From: JAICMB01 sp035295125
GTDB lineage: Bacteria; Acidobacteriota; Terriglobia; Bryobacterales; Bryobacteraceae
Assembly: GCA_035295125.1 (NCBI GenBank)
Contig: DATGJP010000056.1
Coordinates: 62,001 to 126,000 of the forward strand
Length of the DNA: 64,000 bases
Reading direction: 5' to 3'
How positions within the stretch are numbered: position 1 is the stretch's first letter; every line of letters starts with the position of its first letter. Below the pieces are notes generated by a model. That model ran no database searches and was not told where the DNA came from. It saw nothing but the letters and a program-made list of their open reading frames with translations. Of the stretch, positions 62,042 to 64,000 are shown in pieces. The translations under genes and the position numbers were made by a program.

Positions 62042-62676
62042 TGGTCCGGCTCGCGCTGACTTGCATCCTCGTCACTGCGGCCAGCGCTGAGATCATCGAT
62101 CGCGTCGCGGTATCGGTAGGAAATCAGATCATCACATCCGATCAGATTGCGGACGAGATTCGCGTCACGGCGTTCCTCAATCATGTGCCGCCGATCTTCA
62201 GCCGGGCCGAAAAGCGCAAAGCGGCCGATCGACTCATCGAGCAGACACTGATTCGCCGTGAAATTGATTTGAGCCATTATCCTCTGCCCAGCCCGGAAGA
62301 AGCCGACTCCATGCTGCAAGGGGTTCAGAAGGACTTTCCCAATGGCGAAGAATTTTTGAAGACGCTGGACCGCTATGACATCACGGAGGCCGTTCTCCGC
62401 CAGCATCTTCTCTGGCAGCTCACCACGCTGCGCTTCATCGACGAGCGGTTTCGGCCATCGGTGGTCATCTCGGATGATGATGTGCACGAGGCGTACGATC
62501 AGCAGGTTGAAAAACTGAAGAGCGAAAACGCGTCGCAGATTCCAACCTATGAGACGCTTCGCCCCAAGCTGGAGGCGGCTCTCACAGATGAACGCGTGGA
62601 CCAGGCGCTGGACCGCTGGCTGGGAGACGCCCGCAGGCAAGTGGATATCCGTTTCCGAGACGGTGCTTTTCAATGA
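62041..62676 (+). CDS. SurA N-terminal-like periplasmic chaperone without PPIase domain
   Basis: 211 residues with a short signal peptide (LALTCILVTAASA). The chain matches the SurA N-domain: IIDRVAVSVGNQIITSDQI, then RLIEQTLIRREI and ETLRPKLEAALTDERVDQAL at the end. There is no parvulin domain between them, which SurA and PrsA carry. It may hand substrates to the barrel encoded upstream. Its ATG overlaps the previous stop (TAATG) and its stop overlaps the next start (ATGA). Confidence 0.8.
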   Translation: MVRLALTCILVTAASAEIIDRVAVSVGNQIITSDQIADEIRVTAFLNHVPPIFSRAEKRKAADRLIEQTLIRREIDLSHYPLPSPEEADSMLQGVQKDFPNGEEFLKTLDRYDITEAVLRQHLLWQLTTLRFIDERFRPSVVISDDDVHEAYDQQVEKLKSENASQIPTYETLRPKLEAALTDERVDQALDRWLGDARRQVDIRFRDGAFQ

Positions 62677-64000
62677 GAAAGCTGGGGAAATTTCTGTTCT
62701 TCGGCGGCCTCGTGGCAATTGCGCTCGCCGTCATCGCCGCCGTCACGGGAGTGTTTGTGCTCCGTAGTGACTGGTTTCGTACCCAGGTGCGTGACCGCAT
62801 CGTTTCGGAAGTGGAACGATCGACCGGCGGACGCGTTGAAATCGGTCAATTTAACTACGATTGGCATGCTCTGACGGCCAGCCTCGGGCCTTTTACCCTG
62901 CACGGTAAGGAACCGCAAGGCGCGGCGCCTCTGTTTCATGCGGATCGAATCCAAATCGGCCTGAGGATCATTTCCGCTTTGGAGAACAAGGTCGACATCG
63001 CATCGCTTGAAGTGGACCGGCCCGAAGTGCATGTCATCGTTTCAGCCGACGGTTCCACAAACATCCCAACTCCGAAAGTCTCATCGAAGAAGGGCAACGC
63101 AATTGCCGAGATTCTGGACCTGAAGATTCAGCACTTCGTCCTGCGCAACGGACTAGTGGAGTATGAAGCGCACCGAATGCCGCTCAACGCACGAGGTGAC
63201 AACCTGAGGGCGGATATTCGCTACCTGCCCGGACCACCGCGCTACGCGGGGGAAATCGCCTCCAAACAGGTGCATCTGAATACGCCTGAAATTCACGATG
63301 CCGCGTTTGATTTCGATGCCCAACTGGCTCTCGAAGCGAACCGCCTGCAAATCAACAAGGCCACGGTTGCGATGAACCGGTCCTCTGTTTCCATCTCCGG
63401 AAACGTGTCTGACTTCGCATCTCCTCAAGCCCAGTGCAACATCGAAGCGCGCGTCTACCTGACCGATCTTGCAAGTCTGAAACTTCCGATTGAACGCCGC
63501 GGAGATATCGCGTTCTCGGGCAAAGCATCGTACGCGCTGGCGACGCAAGCCTACAATCTTACCGGCAAGGTGAGTGCGCGGGACCTTGCGATTCCCTCTC
63601 AGCAGATCAAGTTGTACGGCGTCGCAGTCAGCACCAACCTTAACATCACCCCGGTTCGAATCGAACTGGCGGCTCTGGATGTAGGTGCGCTGGGCGGACA
63701 TTTTCGAGGCTCGGCTGAGGTCGTCCATCTTAAGCAATTCCGTGTCGGCGGGAAAATTGAGGGCATCTCGCTGCAGCAACTCGTCTCTTCACAAGGAGAA
63801 CGGGCGCGATTGCTCAGCGGAACCGTTACGGGCCCCGTAGATGCAGAAGGTCAAATCGGCGCGCGGGGCATGCAGGACCTCCTCGCCCAGGTCCGCGTCG
63901 AGATTACACCCGGAACCGAAGGGCTCCCGATACAAGGCCTCATCGACGCCAGCTACGACCAGAAATCCGCCAAGGTTCGACTCGGTAGTTCGAATCTCAT
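62673..64000 (+). CDS. TamB/AsmA-type translocation and assembly protein, 5' part
   Basis: The gene starts with ATG at 62673 (ATGA overlap) and runs off the window; about 442 residues are visible. One N-terminal membrane anchor (LVAIALAVIAAVTGVFVL) is followed by RIVSEVERSTGGRVEIG and repeated beta-rich segments such as LEVDRPEVHVIVSADGSTN and VEYEAHRMPLNARGDNL, typical of AsmA/TamB inner-membrane-anchored beta-groove proteins. Such proteins bridge the periplasm and may move lipids or support outer-membrane proteins. The C-terminal DUF490 domain that would settle TamB lies beyond the end. Confidence 0.82.
   Translation, partial: MRKLGKFLFFGGLVAIALAVIAAVTGVFVLRSDWFRTQVRDRIVSEVERSTGGRVEIGQFNYDWHALTASLGPFTLHGKEPQGAAPLFHADRIQIGLRIISALENKVDIASLEVDRPEVHVIVSADGSTNIPTPKVSSKKGNAIAEILDLKIQHFVLRNGLVEYEAHRMPLNARGDNLRADIRYLPGPPRYAGEIASKQVHLNTPEIHDAAFDFDAQLALEANRLQINKATVAMNRSSVSISGNVSDFASPQAQCNIEARVYLTDLASLKLPIERRGDIAFSGKASYALATQAYNLTGKVSARDLAIPSQQIKLYGVAVSTNLNITPVRIELAALDVGALGGHFRGSAEVVHLKQFRVGGKIEGISLQQLVSSQGERARLLSGTVTGPVDAEGQIGARGMQDLLAQVRVEITPGTEGLPIQGLIDASYDQKSAKVRLGSSNL

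Noticed and set aside
1..64000. tRNA, rRNA, CRISPR, insertion sequences, prophage or integrase genes
   Set aside because: I read the intergenic gaps and found no cloverleaf-like sequence, spaced direct repeats, transposase or integrase motif. Small RNAs without structure could be missed by eye.

Overview
The window looks like chromosomal DNA of a Gram-negative, flagellated member of the Acidobacteriota, most like the Solibacter/Bryobacter group. This rests on content, not on a database search: high GC (estimated by eye), outer-membrane genes (BamA/TamB type, flagellar L and P rings), two ECF sigma/anti-sigma operons that carry DUF4097-type beta-solenoid proteins, and several lineage-type hypothetical families. 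I see no rRNA, tRNA, CRISPR array, insertion sequence, prophage or plasmid backbone. Genes are packed tightly, and many neighbours share the four bases ATGA as stop and start.

Layout. 1-11.2 kb is mixed metabolism and envelope: the 3' end of an ATP-grasp/GNAT acyltransferase, pheA-ubiX, an XRE regulator with an S24-like tail behind a palindromic promoter, a SprT-like metalloprotein, fabH, secreted M28 and M23 peptidases, a cyclophilin, and a lone BrnA-type antitoxin. 11.2-14.6 kb holds rpoD with a clear promoter and terminator, then nrdR and a flippase-like membrane protein. 14.7-18.4 kb is an ECF sigma operon (sigma, zinc-finger anti-sigma, B-box membrane protein, LiaF-like small protein, DUF4097 protein). 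18.6-25.3 kb holds a MATE exporter, hrcA-grpE-dnaJ and malQ, followed by a solitary nuoB.

25.9-44.5 kb is a large flagellar block. flaG-fliS sit behind a near-consensus sigma-28 promoter. A minus-strand rod/ring operon (flgF-G-A-H-I-J-flgM) diverges from a plus-strand hook, export and regulation operon (fliK-flgD-flgE-fliN-like-fliO-P-Q-R-flhB-flhA-flhF-fliA-fliN/Y-like-DUF2802-like). Filament, C-ring/MS-ring, ATPase, stator and flhG genes are not in the window, so the set must be completed elsewhere.

44.5-48.1 kb is a second ECF sigma operon (sigma, anti-sigma with HEAT repeats, DUF4097 protein, PDZ protein) behind a plausible ECF promoter. 48.2-53.0 kb has a DUF6526 protein, rpsA and a histidine kinase/NtrC-type regulator pair. 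53.2-59.1 kb is a six-gene overlapping minus-strand operon: MoeB-like, SMP-30-like, Nudix, mutS2, fdhD and a small DUF7009-like protein. 59.1 kb to the end is an outer-membrane assembly operon: BamA/TamA-type barrel, SurA-like chaperone and the start of a TamB/AsmA-type protein.

The most unusual non-genic signal is a family of REP-like hairpins. Three copies lie in three convergent intergenic gaps, all in the same orientation, and one stem base pair shows a compensatory change. A different tandem hairpin pair lies inside the signal-peptide codons of the SMP-30-like gene. Other points worth checking are a Nudix gene that seems to lack any canonical start codon for its conserved N-terminus, an inactive-looking S24-type repressor, and the two parallel ECF/DUF4097 modules.
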